In this document: piece by piece, positions 33,870-46,909 of the stretch
How the letters are laid out: the number at the start of each line of letters is the position of its first letter
Position numbering within the stretch: position 1 is the first letter of the stretch
Assembly (NCBI RefSeq): GCF_900497805.2
Contig: NW_020954548.1
Location: 10,863,866-10,927,865 of the forward strand
Source of the DNA: Vombatus ursinus
Lineage: Eukaryota > Chordata > Mammalia > Diprotodontia > Vombatidae
Direction of reading: 5' to 3'
DNA: 64,000 nt
Position numbers and translations under genes: made by a program
The notes under the pieces: model-generated
What the model was told of the DNA's origin: nothing
What the model saw: the letters and a program-made list of their open reading frames with translations, nothing else
Database searches by the model: none

Positions 33870-34010
33870 GAAGTATTATCAGTCCTGTTTTATTTTTGAG
33901 AAAAATGGACGCTCAGAGATATTAAGTAACTTGCACATAGAAATAAAGTTATAAGCTGTCAGAGTGAGGATTCAAAGCTAGGTCTCAGATAGCAGACTTC
34001 ATAACTGGTT
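33870..34010 (-). repeat. MIR-like remnant
   Basis: 'GATATTAAGTAACTTGCACA' and 'GAGGATTCAAAGCTAGGTCT', reverse orientation. Confidence 0.5.
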
Positions 34011-34394
34011 GACACATGGTCATCTCCTTACTTATCAACAACAAAAGCATCAAACTGTCTTTATCCATTCAGCTTCTGGTTTTTATTATTTATTGCATTA
34101 ACTATTTAGTGATGAATAATCAGTTAGTTATTTCTATATGTGGTGATAACTGAAAGCTTCAGTTTCAGATTCCCATTGTAGACAAGGGCATAGAACACAA
34201 AAATGATCACCCCAATAAGTCATCATATGTAATCTTGGTGACTGCTTTCTCATTCTTGAGAACTCAACATTGAGAATTCCAGACACATAAGGCCACTATA
34301 GAAACTTACATAGAACCTATTCTTTAACCACAGAAATGTGGAAGATATCATTTTCTAATGTTATTAACTTTATATCTTTCATGTCCTAAATAGT

Positions 34395-34557
34395 AATCAT
34401 AGATTTGAAGAACCGAACAGGACCAGTCCATTTTTCAGATGTGGTAATTGAGGTCCAAGAGTGACTTGCCCAAGGCCATACATGAAGTAACTAAGAGAGG
34501 TAGGATTTGAACCCAGATTCTCTGACTCAAAATCCAGAACACTTTCCATTGTATCAT
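34395..34557 (-). repeat. MIR-like SINE
   Basis: 'GAGTGACTTGCCCAAGGCCA', 'TAGGATTTGAACCCAGATTC' and 'CACTTTCCATTGTATCATG', reverse orientation. Confidence 0.65.
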
Positions 34558-35279
34558 GTTTTGGAACAGAGACCTATAAATGCTATTCTACAAACTTTAG
34601 TCTCAGGTTTTCCAGAAGAAAGTCAATATCTATCAGGGAATATAATATAAATAGTAATGGCAGTACCATGAATCTTGGACCTAGGGAGTAGGGAGCTATT
34701 GTTGGCAAGCACAGTATCCTCTAACACCAGATAGATGCTGCCTTTTTTTTTTTTAATGACAGTTAATCGACCCAGGACCCAGCTCACTGGCACCATCTAC
34801 TGGGTTCTAGCTGCCACAAATTTCCCCTATTTACTAGGTTCCCCAATTCCCAGAAAACCACAGGAAACAATTTGGTTTCTTTCTTTCCTCCTCTCCTTGA
34901 CCTTGGTCTCCAAAAATAACATGTTGCTCTCTTAGGTGGTTTAAGTGGTTCCAATAGACATTCAAATTATCTGTGGGTTAAAGTTACCTATGCTTGTATC
35001 TCCCCTTTCTCCCTTCCCCCGCCCCTTCAGCCTTCCAATAAAGAATAAACTTGATGAGAGCAAAGACTGCGTCAATCAGAATTTGCATCTTCCCCCATAT
35101 GTGGCACAGTGTTGCACAGGCATTAACTATTTAATAAATGTGGAATGAATGGTAATATGGAAGTCAGGAGGAGTAGGTATCACAACAGATGAAGGAAATA
35201 AGGTTTTATAGATTGTTTTTGATGGATTAATAGGGGTCATGTACAAAGTACAGGATACTAGCTTTACTAGTAACTTTCT

Positions 35280-35570
35280 TCCCTTCTGACCTTCTGACTT
35301 TCTCAGGGTTCTTGGTGAGGACCTTCTCTACCCCTACCCCTTGAAATCACTTTGTATAACTTTGTGTATGCTTTGTGTCTATGTATCCATTTTATCTTCC
35401 CTTTCCAAACTTCTTGAAAGCAGGACCTAGTTGGTTTATTTGCTGTTTTTTGTTGTTGTTGTTGGTTTTTTGGGGTTTGTTTCTTTTGTTGTTTTTTTGT
35501 TTTGGTAATTTCTGCTCAGCACTTGATAACCTGCAAAATTCAATTCAACTCAACAAATATATCACATTGA
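35280..35570 (+). repeat. L2-like fragment with a TTG/TTTG-rich insertion
   Basis: 'CTTTCCAAACTTCTTGAAAG' and 'CAGGACCTAGTTGG', then a GTTGTTGTTGTT/TTTTTGTTTT low-complexity stretch (35445-35510), then 'CTGCTCAGCACTTGATAACC'. The order fits an L2 3' end. Confidence 0.45.
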
Positions 35571-35769
35571 ATTAGATTGCTCAGAAAGCTCTTTCAGCAT
35601 TAAATAATTTGAGATAATTGTTTTTGGTCTATTTTACCCTTCACTTAGCTAGAGGTATCACTTTGTTATCTCTACTATTTGAAATACTAATTAGGAGATT
35701 AGCTCTCCAAGTCTTCCTTATCTCTAAGCCTTTTTATCTACTCAGCTCCAAAAGAGAAAATTGTAGTAA

Positions 35770-36290
35770 AACAAATATTCATTAAGGGCCTACTGTGGGC
35801 TAAGCTGGGTAGGGGTGGGGAGATACACAGAAAGCCTTCAGTCTTGTAGGGAGACAATATAATCAGATACCTAGCAATAGCACGATATTAAATGAATTTG
35901 AGAAATTTTACAGAATCAGAGAATAAAAGCGATAAATGAGGTATGTGTATTTGTGTTGTGTATGTGGTGGGGAGGGATTATTATTGACCAGGAGTTGGAG
36001 AAGGCTTTGTAGCATTTGAATTGGGTTTAAAGGGTAGACAAGATTTCTTTATGTAGTGGGAGAGAGTGAGGACACTCCAGGCAGAGGGAAGAGGGTAGAG
36101 ATGAACAAGAACACAGTGTGTGTAGGCAGAAGAGAATAGCTCATTAGGTCTGGGGTATAGACTTCAAGGAAGGGAATGCTATAACATGGCAAAAAGAAGA
36201 GTGAGGATTCCTCTAGGATGGGTCTTGAGTGATAAACAGGAAGTTGAATTTTATTCTGAGGCAATAGGGAGGAAACATAGAAGATGTTTG
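35770..36290 (+). repeat. Old dispersed repeat (same family as 5278-5645), long copy
   Basis: 'AATATTCATTAAGGGCCTAC', 'GTTGGAGAAGGCTTTGTAGC', 'GACACTCCAGGCAGAGGGAA' and 'TTTATTCTGAGGCAATAGGG' keep the family order further 3' than the other copies in this window. Confidence 0.6.
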
Positions 36291-36299
36291 ATGAGTTTC

Positions 36300-37620
36300 T
36301 TGACCTGACAGTATCTTTTTGTAACAGTATCTTTATTTGTCAATGCAGGGCAAGAGTAAAGATGGGCTGACATGTAAGGAAGCTATTGCAAGTATTCTTC
36401 TTATTAGATTGATTAACTTCTTTGTCTTATTTGATCTTTGCATCCTCAGTGTCTAGCACTGAAGAAAAGAATATTATCAGGGAAATGTAGGAAGGAAAAA
36501 GAAGATGGGCTGATCGCATAGTGATTATAAGGGCGTGGTAGAAGCTGCTTCTGTTTTATATAGGTTCATCTGGTTTTCTTTTCAGGGGTGAGGAAGCCAC
36601 TCTCGAGATTAACATTGATTTGGATTCCTTGCTTCCCAAGGCATAAAGGACCTACCCTATGGAAAGTGGGGACAAAGCTTACATATATTATCACACTTAT
36701 TAATGTGATGAATGAATTTGAGGGGAGAAGATGGAAGATAAGCAGAGTATCCATTTTACCTGAATTACTATCTTTTTAACCCTAAGAATTCTATATAGTC
36801 TCTACTTTATCATCAGTAAAGCTATTTAAAAATTATTGCATTTTATGGTCCACAAATGTTTCATTGCATTAATTTTTTTAAATTTAAATTTTTAGTTTCA
36901 AATTCTCCCCTCTCCCCAACCCATTCATTGTATTTTAACTTTAATCCTGAATCACTATGCAGGCTTGAGGTAGGCACAAGCCTGAATAATGGTATATCAA
37001 GTGAATTGCCCCAGTGCTTCACTAATATTTTTGTACTGTCAGAAGAAAGTAAGGAAGACCCCCTTCTAGCAATGTCAGGAGAAATCAAGGAAGGCTCTCA
37101 ACATATTTGATGGAGCCCTTGTGATAAACTTATCAGAGGACGTAGACAAAAAGTTGCACAGGATGGACAGACATACATGGGTTACAATCTACATGACTGG
37201 AGGTAAAATCCAAATTGATGAGATCATAGATCTTCCAAATATTTGAGAGTACACATATATTCTGAGGAGATAGCAATTCATACACTATAACTAATAGTTC
37301 TTTAAAAAAGTCTAAGCTGAATGCAAATACAATTGGCAAAAAGCCATAAATCCAAATAACTCCTCCTACCCCAATCTCCCATGATGGAGAGGGATGCGGG
37401 AAGAATTCATACAAAATTCTGAACTCAATTCAAAACCTAAAATATCTTCTTCCAAATGTGTTGCATAATAAATCAGGATTCTAGCAAGAGTGCAATGAAA
37501 AATACAGCCAGATCCCAAAGGCAAGCTGTATTCATTTGACAATTTTCTTAAAAAAAAAAAAAAAAAAAGGAAAGAAAGCAAATGTCAGTCTTTATATAAA
37601 CAACATATTAATACAGGGTC
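36300..37620. other. Intronic sequence without recognised features
   Basis: No gene or clear repeat was seen; there is an A-run at 37551-37568. Confidence 0.4.
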
Positions 37621-38384
37621 TGAATTAACAATAGTAATAAAATAGGTAACATTTATAGTATATAGTTTTTCAAGGTTTACAAACTGCTTCATATCCACGT
37701 ATTATTTATACATACGTTTCATTTGATATGTTATCTCACTGAGTTAAAACTCAAGTATAAATCCTAGTTATTTCTCCATGCTCAGCATCAATGTCAGAGG
37801 GATAGAGTATAAGGGGAAAATCATATCTCCTATGGGACCAAAATTTCCAATAAAACAAAATAACAAAACCTTGATGATAATCGGAAGATTCTGCGTATCA
37901 TTTCTCTGTTTATGAGAATATAGCCATGCATAGACAAGTCTTCACGTGTTAGCAACCTATACATAGCAGCTTGTTTGGTCTCATTCATTGTGGCTATCTG
38001 CCAAAACATGAACTATGAAAGTCATTTCACTCTATGTCTCTTTCCAATTCCTTCTCAATCTTCCAACTGGTTCATCAGGGACTAACATGCATCTTATGAA
38101 ACTCACAGTCTATTGTTTTAGAAGATGGATTCTGATGAGTATTTGGCTCAATAAAGACATGTGCCTTAACAGGTCGAGAAGCTCAAAAAGGCTGGAATTT
38201 TGGGGTCTTTCCAGAAAGGACTCTTGAATTCATCAGTCCCATTGTATCTGGCTGTTTGCTTTTTTTTTTTTTTAAATATACTGGCTATATGTTTTATTCT
38301 TACAATTCAAAATGTCCTGAGTTTAAATTGCTCTTGTTACAAAGGGCAAACAAGCATTTACAGGCATATCCAAACTGCACTGTA

Positions 38385-38570
38385 GTAAGTTTAGGGGAAG
38401 ATTACTGGATTTAGAGACAAATGATCTGGGTCTGAATCTCAGCTCTGCTACTTAAAACATATATGATACTAAGCAAGCGATATAACTTTCCTGGGATTCA
38501 TTTTCCTCATTTGTAAACTGAGGAGATTGGATTAGATGACTTCAAATGTCTCTTTCAGTTCTAAAGCACT
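38385..38570 (+). repeat. MIR-like SINE
   Basis: 'ACTGGATTTAGAGACAAATG', 'TCTGAATCTCAGCTCTGCTA' and 'CCTCATTTGTAAACTGAGGA'. Confidence 0.7.
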
Positions 38571-38715
38571 CTTCAGAATCAATCCCACTGGGGTACATGA
38601 TCAATCAGCACATTTGTCCCTTCTCAAAGACACAGAAACATTAGTTAACATACCCAAGGTCACAGAGGGATATGTGAAAAGGAACCTGCTATCAACTCTA
38701 TCTACAGTCATAATC

Positions 38716-38717
<2 letters not shown>

Positions 38718-38755
<38 letters not shown>
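38718..38755. repeat. (AT)19 microsatellite
   Basis: A pure AT array of 38 bp. Confidence 0.97.
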
Positions 38756-38757
<2 letters not shown>

Positions 38758-39429
38758 TGTGATGCAGCCAAATCAGAACTGGCTTTTAGTTGGAAGACAC
38801 ATTCACGTCTTAATTTTACCATTTTCTAGCTATGTACCTTTAAATAAGTCACTCTATTGTGCTTAATAAATGTTTACTATACTGAGTAGAATTTAATTCT
38901 CTGATTTCATTTCTAAAATGAGGTAATAAGGATAAGGATACCTGTTCTGTACACTTTACTGGATTGTTGAAAGGATTGCATTTTTTTGTTTGTTTTATTT
39001 TGTTTTGTTTTAAAGAGTGGGGGGGAGGAGGGAGGAAGAAACAAATCTGGATTGATGTCTACTGATGAGCACTGCAGACACAGCCAGCAAATTTACCATG
39101 CCAAGGAGTAAGTGAATAATTAATTTTTTTAAAAATTTTATGTTTTTGTCATAAATGATTTTAAAAAAGGCAGTCAAGAAATGTGAGGTTGGCTCCCCCA
39201 CCCCCCCCGCCACCAGAGTAGCTGTACGTGAATAATAAATCACAAAGTTGACAAAAATATTAGAGGTTATTGATATCATAGTTCTGGGTCTGTTTATGGA
39301 TAGTTTGGCCTTAATCCAATCTCCATGAAATGTAACTACAATATTTGAAAGCTGTGTATTGCAACCTAACCTAAAAAATAGATCCCCTCTATAAAGTCTC
39401 TGACAAGTGGTTATCCACCTTCACATGGA

Positions 39430-39990
39430 GTTCTCTTCGCTTATTAAATTTCTTCTAATCCTTTAAAGTCTAACTCAAACGCCACCTCCTCTATTAGCCA
39501 TCACTGGTTGTTAATAAGTTTTCCACCCAGACCTCATATTACACAGCCCTTCACAGTCTGTCTCCATCCTACCATTCCAGACCTATTTCGTACTGCTGCC
39601 TTTCATCCCTTCTGAATTCCAGCCAAAATGTCCCACTCATTTCCAGAATTTGGCTTTCCATTTCCAGCTCTCATGCCTTTGCACAGGCAGTTCTCCCTCC
39701 TAACCTCCTAGATAATTTTAGCTTTCTTTAAGGCTCAACTCTGGTGCTACCTCAATAGGAACCTTTTCTTGGTCACCTCAGTTGTTAGTACTCTCACATT
39801 CCTCAACTTGTACTTAACTTATACATGTAAATGCCATATTCTCTGCCAAGCCCCATGTAGAAAACAAGTTCCTAGACAGCAGGGCCTTATTTTTTCACTT
39901 TTTTTTTTTTTGTATCCTCACTGCCTTGCACAATGCTTTAAACCTAGGAAGTATTTAACAAATGCTTTTGAGGTTGAATTGAATACTCCT
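39430..39990 (+). repeat. L2 LINE 3' end
   Basis: 'AACTCAAACGCCACCTCCTC', 'TCATGCCTTTGCACAGGCAG' and 'AGGAAGTATTTAACAAATGC' follow the L2 3'-end order. Two overlapping L2 pieces are likely. Confidence 0.75.
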
Positions 39991-40029
39991 TTGTAACTCT
40001 TTGATGAACTTAACATATAATATCTTAAT

Positions 40030-40185
40030 ACAATGCATTTTTTGTGTGTTTTGTCTTATAGCTCTACTAGACTTTAAGTCCCATGAGAGCAGGGATAGAA
40101 TACGATATAAATTGCACATCCTCCCCTTCCCTCCCCAAGTACCTAATATAGTGCTCTGCTTAACAAATGCTTATATTTTTATTGT
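40030..40185 (+). repeat. L2 LINE 3'-most fragment
   Basis: 'CTAGACTTTAAGTCCCATGA', 'GAGCAGGGATAG' and 'GCTCTGCTTAACAAATGCTT'. Confidence 0.6.
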
Positions 40186-40189
40186 ATGG

Positions 40190-40650
40190 GAAGCATCCAT
40201 CTTCATGAAGCAGCCCCATTCCATTGCTGGACAGTTCTAATTATTAGGAAATTTTTCCTTCTGTTGAGCCAAAATGTGCCTGTAATGTCTTAGTGTTGCT
40301 AGTTTTTGTACTAGAGGATCAAAGCGAGTAAACTTAATCCCTTCAAAAGTCAATTCAACAAATATTTATTAAATGTTGATTGTAAATGGAACCCCATGCT
40401 AGGTACTGAGATAAACACAAAGTTCAAATAAAACACAACTTCTATCTTCATGGAGCTTAAAATCTAGTTGAGTGAAAAAAAAAACAGAGAAAGACTATTT
40501 GTTATAGGTTTGTTAGGGAGATGAAAAACAAAGTGAATCTCCTCTAAGTCTTCTCTTCTCCAGGTTAGACATCCCTAGTTCCTGTAACTGAACATTCTGT
40601 GTCATGCTTTTGGGTACCTTCAACCATCCTGAATATCTTTTGCTAAGGAA
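40190..40650. repeat. CR1/L3 fragment interrupted by an old dispersed repeat
   Basis: 40190-40345 ('ATTAGGAAATTTTTCCTTCT', 'GTTGAGCCAAAATGTGCCTG') and 40520-40650 ('AAGTCTTCTCTTCTCCAGGT') are CR1/L3-type. 40345-40490 ('ACAAATATTTATTAAATGTT', 'TTCATGGAGCTTAAAATCTA') is a copy of the 5278-type repeat inserted between them. Confidence 0.6.
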
Positions 40651-42780
40651 TTCTATCTATCTATATCTATCTACATCTACCTACATGCATATAGATGGAT
40701 ATAGATATAGTCTGGTATGAAATATCCCTTGCCTTGCTTTAGACATTATGAAATTCTTCATGAAGTCTAAGAATTTTTCATTATTTATAAAATCACATAA
40801 CAACTAATCACAATTAAATCTTTACTTTGTAGGAAAGAAACCAATTTCAAACCCAAACCAGTCAATTGCATGCATCCTTGTTGGCAATTACAGCATATTT
40901 AATGGATATGACCAGTGTGATTATCCTTACAGATTAATTTCTCTTTGTAGAGAAGGTCAAAGATTAAGAAGCAATGGTACTATCATAGGCCTGACCACTC
41001 AGTATTTAGAAAAAACTGCTACAAAATATTCACTTACTTCCCTATTTCTTTGACAACATTTTTCCCTTTCTAATCAAATTTTGGGATGAATGAACAACAG
41101 CTGGGGCAAACCCCCACAAACTATGATATCTATGAAAACGTGCTAACTGTGCCAAATTCAAAAGAAGATTCTTCTAGTTCTCCAATTACATGCCCCCAAG
41201 TAACAATTCTCTATTTTGCATTTAAAAAGAGGCATCCAGAGCCTGTATGCCTACTAAAAAGGAGACAGAGAGGATAAGTAAAATGGCCATATTCTACCTT
41301 TCCTCTAGCTTTAGGGTAACTAAAACCTTCAATGGCGCACAATAGTCCACTGGCATAAAGTCATAATCACTTACATTTCTATAGTCCTTATAGTTTTTAC
41401 AAAGAGAGAACATATATTTCCAAAGTTGACCTTGGGACAGTACATACTACATTTCATCTTCATCTAGACAGAGTGTAAGCACAGGAGGAATTAGAAACCA
41501 TTCAACAAAAGTTCCATGGGTAGATAATGACTCAGAATTATATACCACAAAGATGCTTTGTTTTGTCCTAATACATTTTGTATGACAGGACATTTAGATT
41601 TCTAGAGGAAAAAAATCTTAAATCTTAATTAAATCTTAATTAGCCTGCATTTCAACTAGGGCTAGAGTTTGAATCTGCTAGTGTGTCTAGTTCTAGAACA
41701 TAAGAAGAAAGATATTTTAAAAAGTAATTGGAGGCATTTTTAATTAATGCCTAGCAGTAAAACAGCCCCATGTTGAGGATAGATCCTAGAGGGTTCTGTA
41801 ACAGCTTCATTTTTCCTTTCTCATGTCCTCTGTAAATATAAAAGGGCAATGTAGAGAATTTAAGGGTTAGTAGAAATTATAGTCAGGAGAAAGTTCATCT
41901 TAGTGACTAAAATGTGCCCAATGGGACTGACAAATTAAAACATACATAGATGATAGCTAGCTAGCTAGCTAGGAGAGAGAATCCTTTTCCAACCCTGCTG
42001 TTCACACTCCTAGGCTTGAACCAAATCTAAAATGCAAGTAGAGCCCTACAGGCCAGGGAAGCCCGATCCCAGACATTGCTGTGCCAGTGTCCAAAGGCTT
42101 AGACCTAATGAAATTATTTGGAAAAGATATTTCCTGTCAGTCTTCAAATATCAGATCTGGAACCAAGACTGTAGCATAAGTAAGATTCCAGTACTTTGGC
42201 TGGCTGGATAATCACACAGTGACACATCAAGAGTACTGGCTTCAGGCACATTTTGTTAGCCTACTGCTGGAGAGAAATCAGCTAAGGAGGGAATGAGCAA
42301 GATGAAGTGTATGACCTCTGGAAGCACCCAGAAGATGGTAGGTTTGAAACAGTTATGAAGGAAATTATCTAACCTTACCTTCACAAAATTTATTTTCTTG
42401 GACAAGATTTACATGTGAGGTTAATAAATTTTTCTTTTCCCTTTTTGTTCCATATTGTCTGAGAACTGCTTGCTATGGGCTTGAAGTGATAGAAAAGTGT
42501 AGTAGAGGTGGTGGGGAGTAAGAATGTATCTCCTTCCCCCCCCCTCCCCAGGGCAGTGTTGCTCATGGAAAGCTAAGGAAGGGAAGAAGTTGAAGAGTAA
42601 AAGGTCAATGAAAGACCATTTTCATCTAAAAGAATTTCGAGGACGTTAGGAAGTGATAGATAAAAAAAAAAGCACAAGTTGATGAAGAGAAATGAAAAGT
42701 CCAGTTATGAAAGGGCCAAAGGTGTTCTAATCTTAAATTTAGTTTTTCTCTCTTCATCAAATCCCCCATAGTATCTCAAC
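40650..42780. other. Intronic sequence with little recognisable content
   Basis: This includes TATC/TAGA-type simple sequence at 40650-40710 and a GCTA array at 41956-41972. No gene or clear transposon was seen. Confidence 0.45.
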
Positions 42781-42789
42781 TTATTCAGA

Positions 42790-42915
42790 CAGTGCTAGGA
42801 CCACTGTGCAGAAAAGCACCTTAGAGATCTTCTAAACCATCCTCCTCATTTTACAAATGAGGAAACTGAGTCTCAGAGAAATGGCTTGCATAGGATGACA
42901 CAGCAAAGGGAGCTT
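42790..42915 (-). repeat. MIR-like remnant
   Basis: 'CCTCATTTTACAAATGAGGA' followed by 'AACTGAGTCTCAGAGAAATG'. Confidence 0.6.
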
Positions 42916-43416
42916 CAACCACAATAAAACTAAAACCAATGCCAGAAAGTAAACCCCAGATCCAAGCAAAGGATAGGATCTGAGTGGACCAGACATTCCT
43001 GGGTAAGACGAAAAAAAATCATGAGAATCAATAATTTTCAATCAATGGGCCTCAATCAACCAACAAGCATTTATTAAGTCCTTATTTTGTGCCAAGCACG
43101 ATTTTAAGCACTGGTGTGTTATACTAAGTATTTGACTTGACTGCATGCAGTGTTTACTGCCAGATGTATTCCTTTTGCTACTGAAACAATAGCTAGACCT
43201 ATCTACTCATCTTCATGTCTCTTGATTCAATTCCAACTGCCTCCTGTATTGTGAGCTACTTCATAGAAATGCAGAATATTATATCTAGAAGGGAAGTGAA
43301 AGCACAGACTGACAAACATGGCCTCTAGAATATTAGGCCACACAATGTCAGATCTTGCCTTTAGAACAGGGAACAGACAATGTTAGTCCCGGGCGAGATT
43401 TAAGGACACATTTTTT

Positions 43417-43668
43417 GTTGTTCAGTTGTTTTCCAGTTATATCTAATTCTCTGTGATCCCATTGGGGATTTTCTTGGCAGAGATACTGGAGTGATTTGCC
43501 ATTTTCTTCTTCAGATCATTTTACAATTGAGAAACTGAGGTAAACAGGGTTAAGTGACTTGCCCGGGGTCACATAGCTAGTAAATATCTGAGGCAGGATT
43601 TGAACTCAGGAGGAAGAATCTTCCTGACTTCAAGCCTGGCACTCTATTCACAGCACCACCTAGCTGCC
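43417..43668 (-). repeat. MAR1-like CORE-SINE, near full length
   Basis: Forward order: tail 'GTTGTTCAGTTGTTTTCCAG', 'GGGTTAAGTGACTTGCCCGG', and the head reversed, ending 'CACCACCTAGCTGCC'. Confidence 0.9.
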
Positions 43669-44199
43669 TTTTCAGAACACGGAGGAAACAAATCATGTCA
43701 GATTTAGAAGGAATCTTAGAAATGCCTTAATTAAATCCCCCCCTTGGAAGCTAAAGCACCAAGAGAAGAAAACTATTTACCCAAGGTAATCAACTTCACC
43801 CCATTCCTAAGTGATAACGTATGTCCCGTCTTCTAATATAACCTATACTCAGTGTGGTGTTTCATAGCAGATTTCTTTAGACGCGTTATAAGCCAAGTGC
43901 ATGAACAGTAGAATCTATAAAAGTGAAACTACTTATTGACAAGTTATGGCTAAAGGGGCATAAGGACAGACAAGAGTCTAGAAGGGAAATACTTGTTTCT
44001 TGTGTGTTTTGAAGTCTAGTAAGAGAAACTAAGGCATTTAAAGACATTTTTATCACTTGTGGTGATGGTGGTGGTTAGTGATAATGTTTTGCATTTCTAC
44101 AATGTTTTTAAAAACTTTTTTTCCCAGAGGATTTCCACATTTTCATCTCATTTTTCATCAAAATATTCTTGTGAAATAGGTGGCCTAAAACTCCTAGAG

Positions 44200-44398
44200 C
44201 AGGAGAAAGAATATTGGACTTAGAATAAGAAGACTTGAATTTAATTTCTGGCTTAGCCAATGACTATCTGCATGACCTTGGGAAGTACCTCCTCTTAGCC
44301 TCAGTTTCTTTATTTGTTAAGTGGAGATAATAACACACTACTTCCCTCACAGTTATTTATTTTGTATACCTCAAAGCACTATAAAAATATGAGTTGTT
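44200..44398 (+). repeat. MIR, 3' end displaced by an L1 insertion
   Basis: 'AGAATATTGGACTTAGAATA', 'TGACCTTGGGAAGTACCTCC' and 'CAAAGCACTATAAAAATATG'. Its tail resumes after the L1 at about 45133 ('TGAGTTGTTACTATT'). Confidence 0.7.
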
Positions 44399-45130
44399 CC
44401 TTGCATTGCTGAGAAGGGTTAAGTCTATCAATGTTAGTCATCGCACAACATGGCTGTTACTGTGTACAACGTTCTCCTGGTTCTGCTCACTTCACTCAAG
44501 TCTTTCCAGGTTTTTCTGAAATCTGCCTGCTCATCATTTCTTAAAGCACAATAGTATTCCATTACATTCATGTACCACAACTTGTTCAGCCATTCCCCAA
44601 TTGATGGGCATCCCCTCAATTTCCAATTCTTTGCCACCACAAAAAGAGCTGCTATAAATATTTTTGTACATGTGGGTCCTTTTCCCATTTTTATGATCTC
44701 TTTGGGATATAGCCCTAGAAGTGCTATTGCTGGGTCAAAGGGTATTCACATTTTTATAGCCCTTTGGGTATAGTTCCAATAGCCCTTCTCAGCAATGCAA
44801 GAATCTAAGACATCTCCAAAGGTCTCATGATGGAAAATGCTATCCACATCCAAAGAAAGAACTATGGAGTTTGAATGCAGATTGAAGCATAATATTTGCT
44901 ATTTTTTTCTTCTGTTTTGTTTAGTTTCCTCTTTCTGGAGTGTCCTCCTATTGGTTCTTACAACATCATTAATGTGAAAATATGTTAATAGGAATGTATA
45001 TGTATAGCCTATATCAGATTACAAGCCGTCTTGGGGAAGGAGAGGGGGGAGGGAGAGGGAGAAAAAATTAAAACTCAAAAGCTTATGGAATTGATTGTTG
45101 ATAAATCAAATTAATAAAAAGGAAAAAAAA
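44399..45130 (+). mobile_element. L1 3' end with 5' inversion (twin priming)
   Basis: Seen: 44783-45130 is an L1 3' UTR in plus orientation ending in an A-rich tail. 44401-44780 is the adjoining upstream L1 part in minus orientation, with an ORF2 C-terminal frame (44688-44434: GEWLNKLWYMNVMEYYCALR, SRTRRTLYTV). The 18-bp sequence CCCTTCTCAGCAATGCAA occurs at 44783-44800 and, reversed, at 44401-44418, so the two halves overlap. The flanks share TGAGTTGTT (44390-44398 and 45133-45141). Known: this structure is the product of twin priming during L1 insertion. It belongs to the same L1 family as 14.3-16.0 kb and is inactive. Confidence 0.9.
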
Positions 45131-45164
45131 TGTGAGTTGTTACTATTAAAATCCCTGCCCATTT

Positions 45165-45395
45165 GTCAAAAATTTTTTGAACTGGATATTACCTTAGAAG
45201 CCATCTTGTCCAAATTCCCAATCAGTGAAGGAATCCTTTCTGCCACAGCTCACTTTTCCACAAGGCATTTCATTCCACTATTGGGAACCTCTAATTATAA
45301 GGAAATTTTCCTTCTGTTTAGCCAAAATCTGCCCCTCTGTAATCCTCAACCCTAGTTGTTTCCTTGGGACAACATAGAATATCCACACCTTTTTT
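45165..45395. repeat. CR1/L3 LINE fragment
   Basis: 'ACCTTAGAAGCCATCTTGTC', 'ATTATAAGGAAATTTTCCTT' and 'CTGTTTAGCCAAAATCTGCC'. Confidence 0.65.
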
Positions 45396-45399
45396 TTTT

Positions 45400-46905
45400 T
45401 TTTTTTTCTATGAGACAGTCCTCTAAATATTTACAGGCAACTACGATGGCGCTCTTCAGTATTTTGTTTTCTCTTCTTGATATGACATGGCTATCCTTTG
45501 TCATCCTGGGAGCACTCCTCATAAGGCATAGTTTCCTGATGATCTTTGCAAGTGAGCTTGTTAAACTTCACTTTTCTGGAATTTTTAAAATGAATGGTAG
45601 ACTGTCTCAGGAGACTAGCTAAAAGAAATTTGATGGTAGAATCAAGGGTTTTAGTCATAGTGTTGCTAGTTAAACTCCACATAAACTTGTGGGATCTGAT
45701 CATCTACTCATTTAACACTGCATGGTTTGGGAGGGGTAGAAGAGGATAGTTAGCATGAGTAGAAGAGAAAAAGCAGCTGTGAGAAGAAAGGAACAAATTT
45801 TGAGGAATAAGTAAAAGAGTAAACAGCAAATCAAGGTTTAAAGGGCACTGTAGGGCAATTTTCAGTTGTTCATAAGGCATGGAAGTGAATTAAAACCCTC
45901 TTAAGAAAACAAGACTGTCCTTCTGTATCCACTATCACTTTCCAAATTCAAGCAATAAATCAGTGAATTGAGATTTCATTTTGCCCTAACAATTCTTGAA
46001 AGGCCAAACTCTGAACTGTATTACACTAAGGACTGACTCATCTAATTCACACAGGAACAATAGTTTTATTAAGAAATTCTTTCATTTCTGTTCACATAGG
46101 CAGGAATAATACTTCCCAGGCTTAATATGGCTTCTAATTAAGTTTTACAAAAATGCATGTAATTCTTTATTCATTTGTGAAAGAAATCTTCCTTATTTTT
46201 TCCTATAAAAAATTATGGGACCTATTTCCTTAATATGAAATCATGTAATTAAACTTCAGGAACACTAAAGAAAGAAATAACACAAGAGTTATATTAAATA
46301 CCACATTTTTAGGAAGTCACATTTAAGTCACCTTATAGCAGTAGGATCATAGTTCAGTTTCAGTTGAAACAGGTATCTAACAGTAGGATGCTTACCTGAA
46401 ATATTCTAAATTATTAGACTGAAAAACTAGGATGTGACTATGAAAACAGCCTTTCTATTTTCTATTTTTTTTAAAAAATCTATCTATTTCACAAAAATGT
46501 ATTATGAGGTTTGTTCTGGCAAGGTACTTTCTAGCTGTGGCCAGAAAAATGCAGAGAAAAGTTTCACTAATATCAAGAACAAATTATTTGAAGACTTGAG
46601 GTTGTCATAAAAGATTCAAAATCTGCTTTACTCTACAAACTGTAAAGATTTAATCCACATAGTGTAAATGAGTTTGAGTACTATGAGATCCATCAGTCTA
46701 CTTATTGACATGAAAGTTCTTAGAAAGATTAGAAGGGAAAAAGCACAGATTCTCCTTGGAGATTTTAAAGGAAAGAATAGGTAGCTACTTGCCCTGGCTA
46801 GTTTACATGTTCACCTATCAGAAATCGGGAAGCTGGAGGAGGTAGATGTTTTCTCAATGGTCCTTTTCCAATCTACTATCCTGAGATTCAGTAGACTGGA
46901 AATAA
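45400..46905. other. Intronic sequence without recognised features
   Basis: No gene or clear repeat was seen; AT-rich. Confidence 0.4.
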
Positions 46906-46909
46906 TTAA

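Noticed and set aside
38536-38829. 97-codon frame with an Ile-Tyr run
   Set aside because: The run is the translated (AT)n microsatellite.
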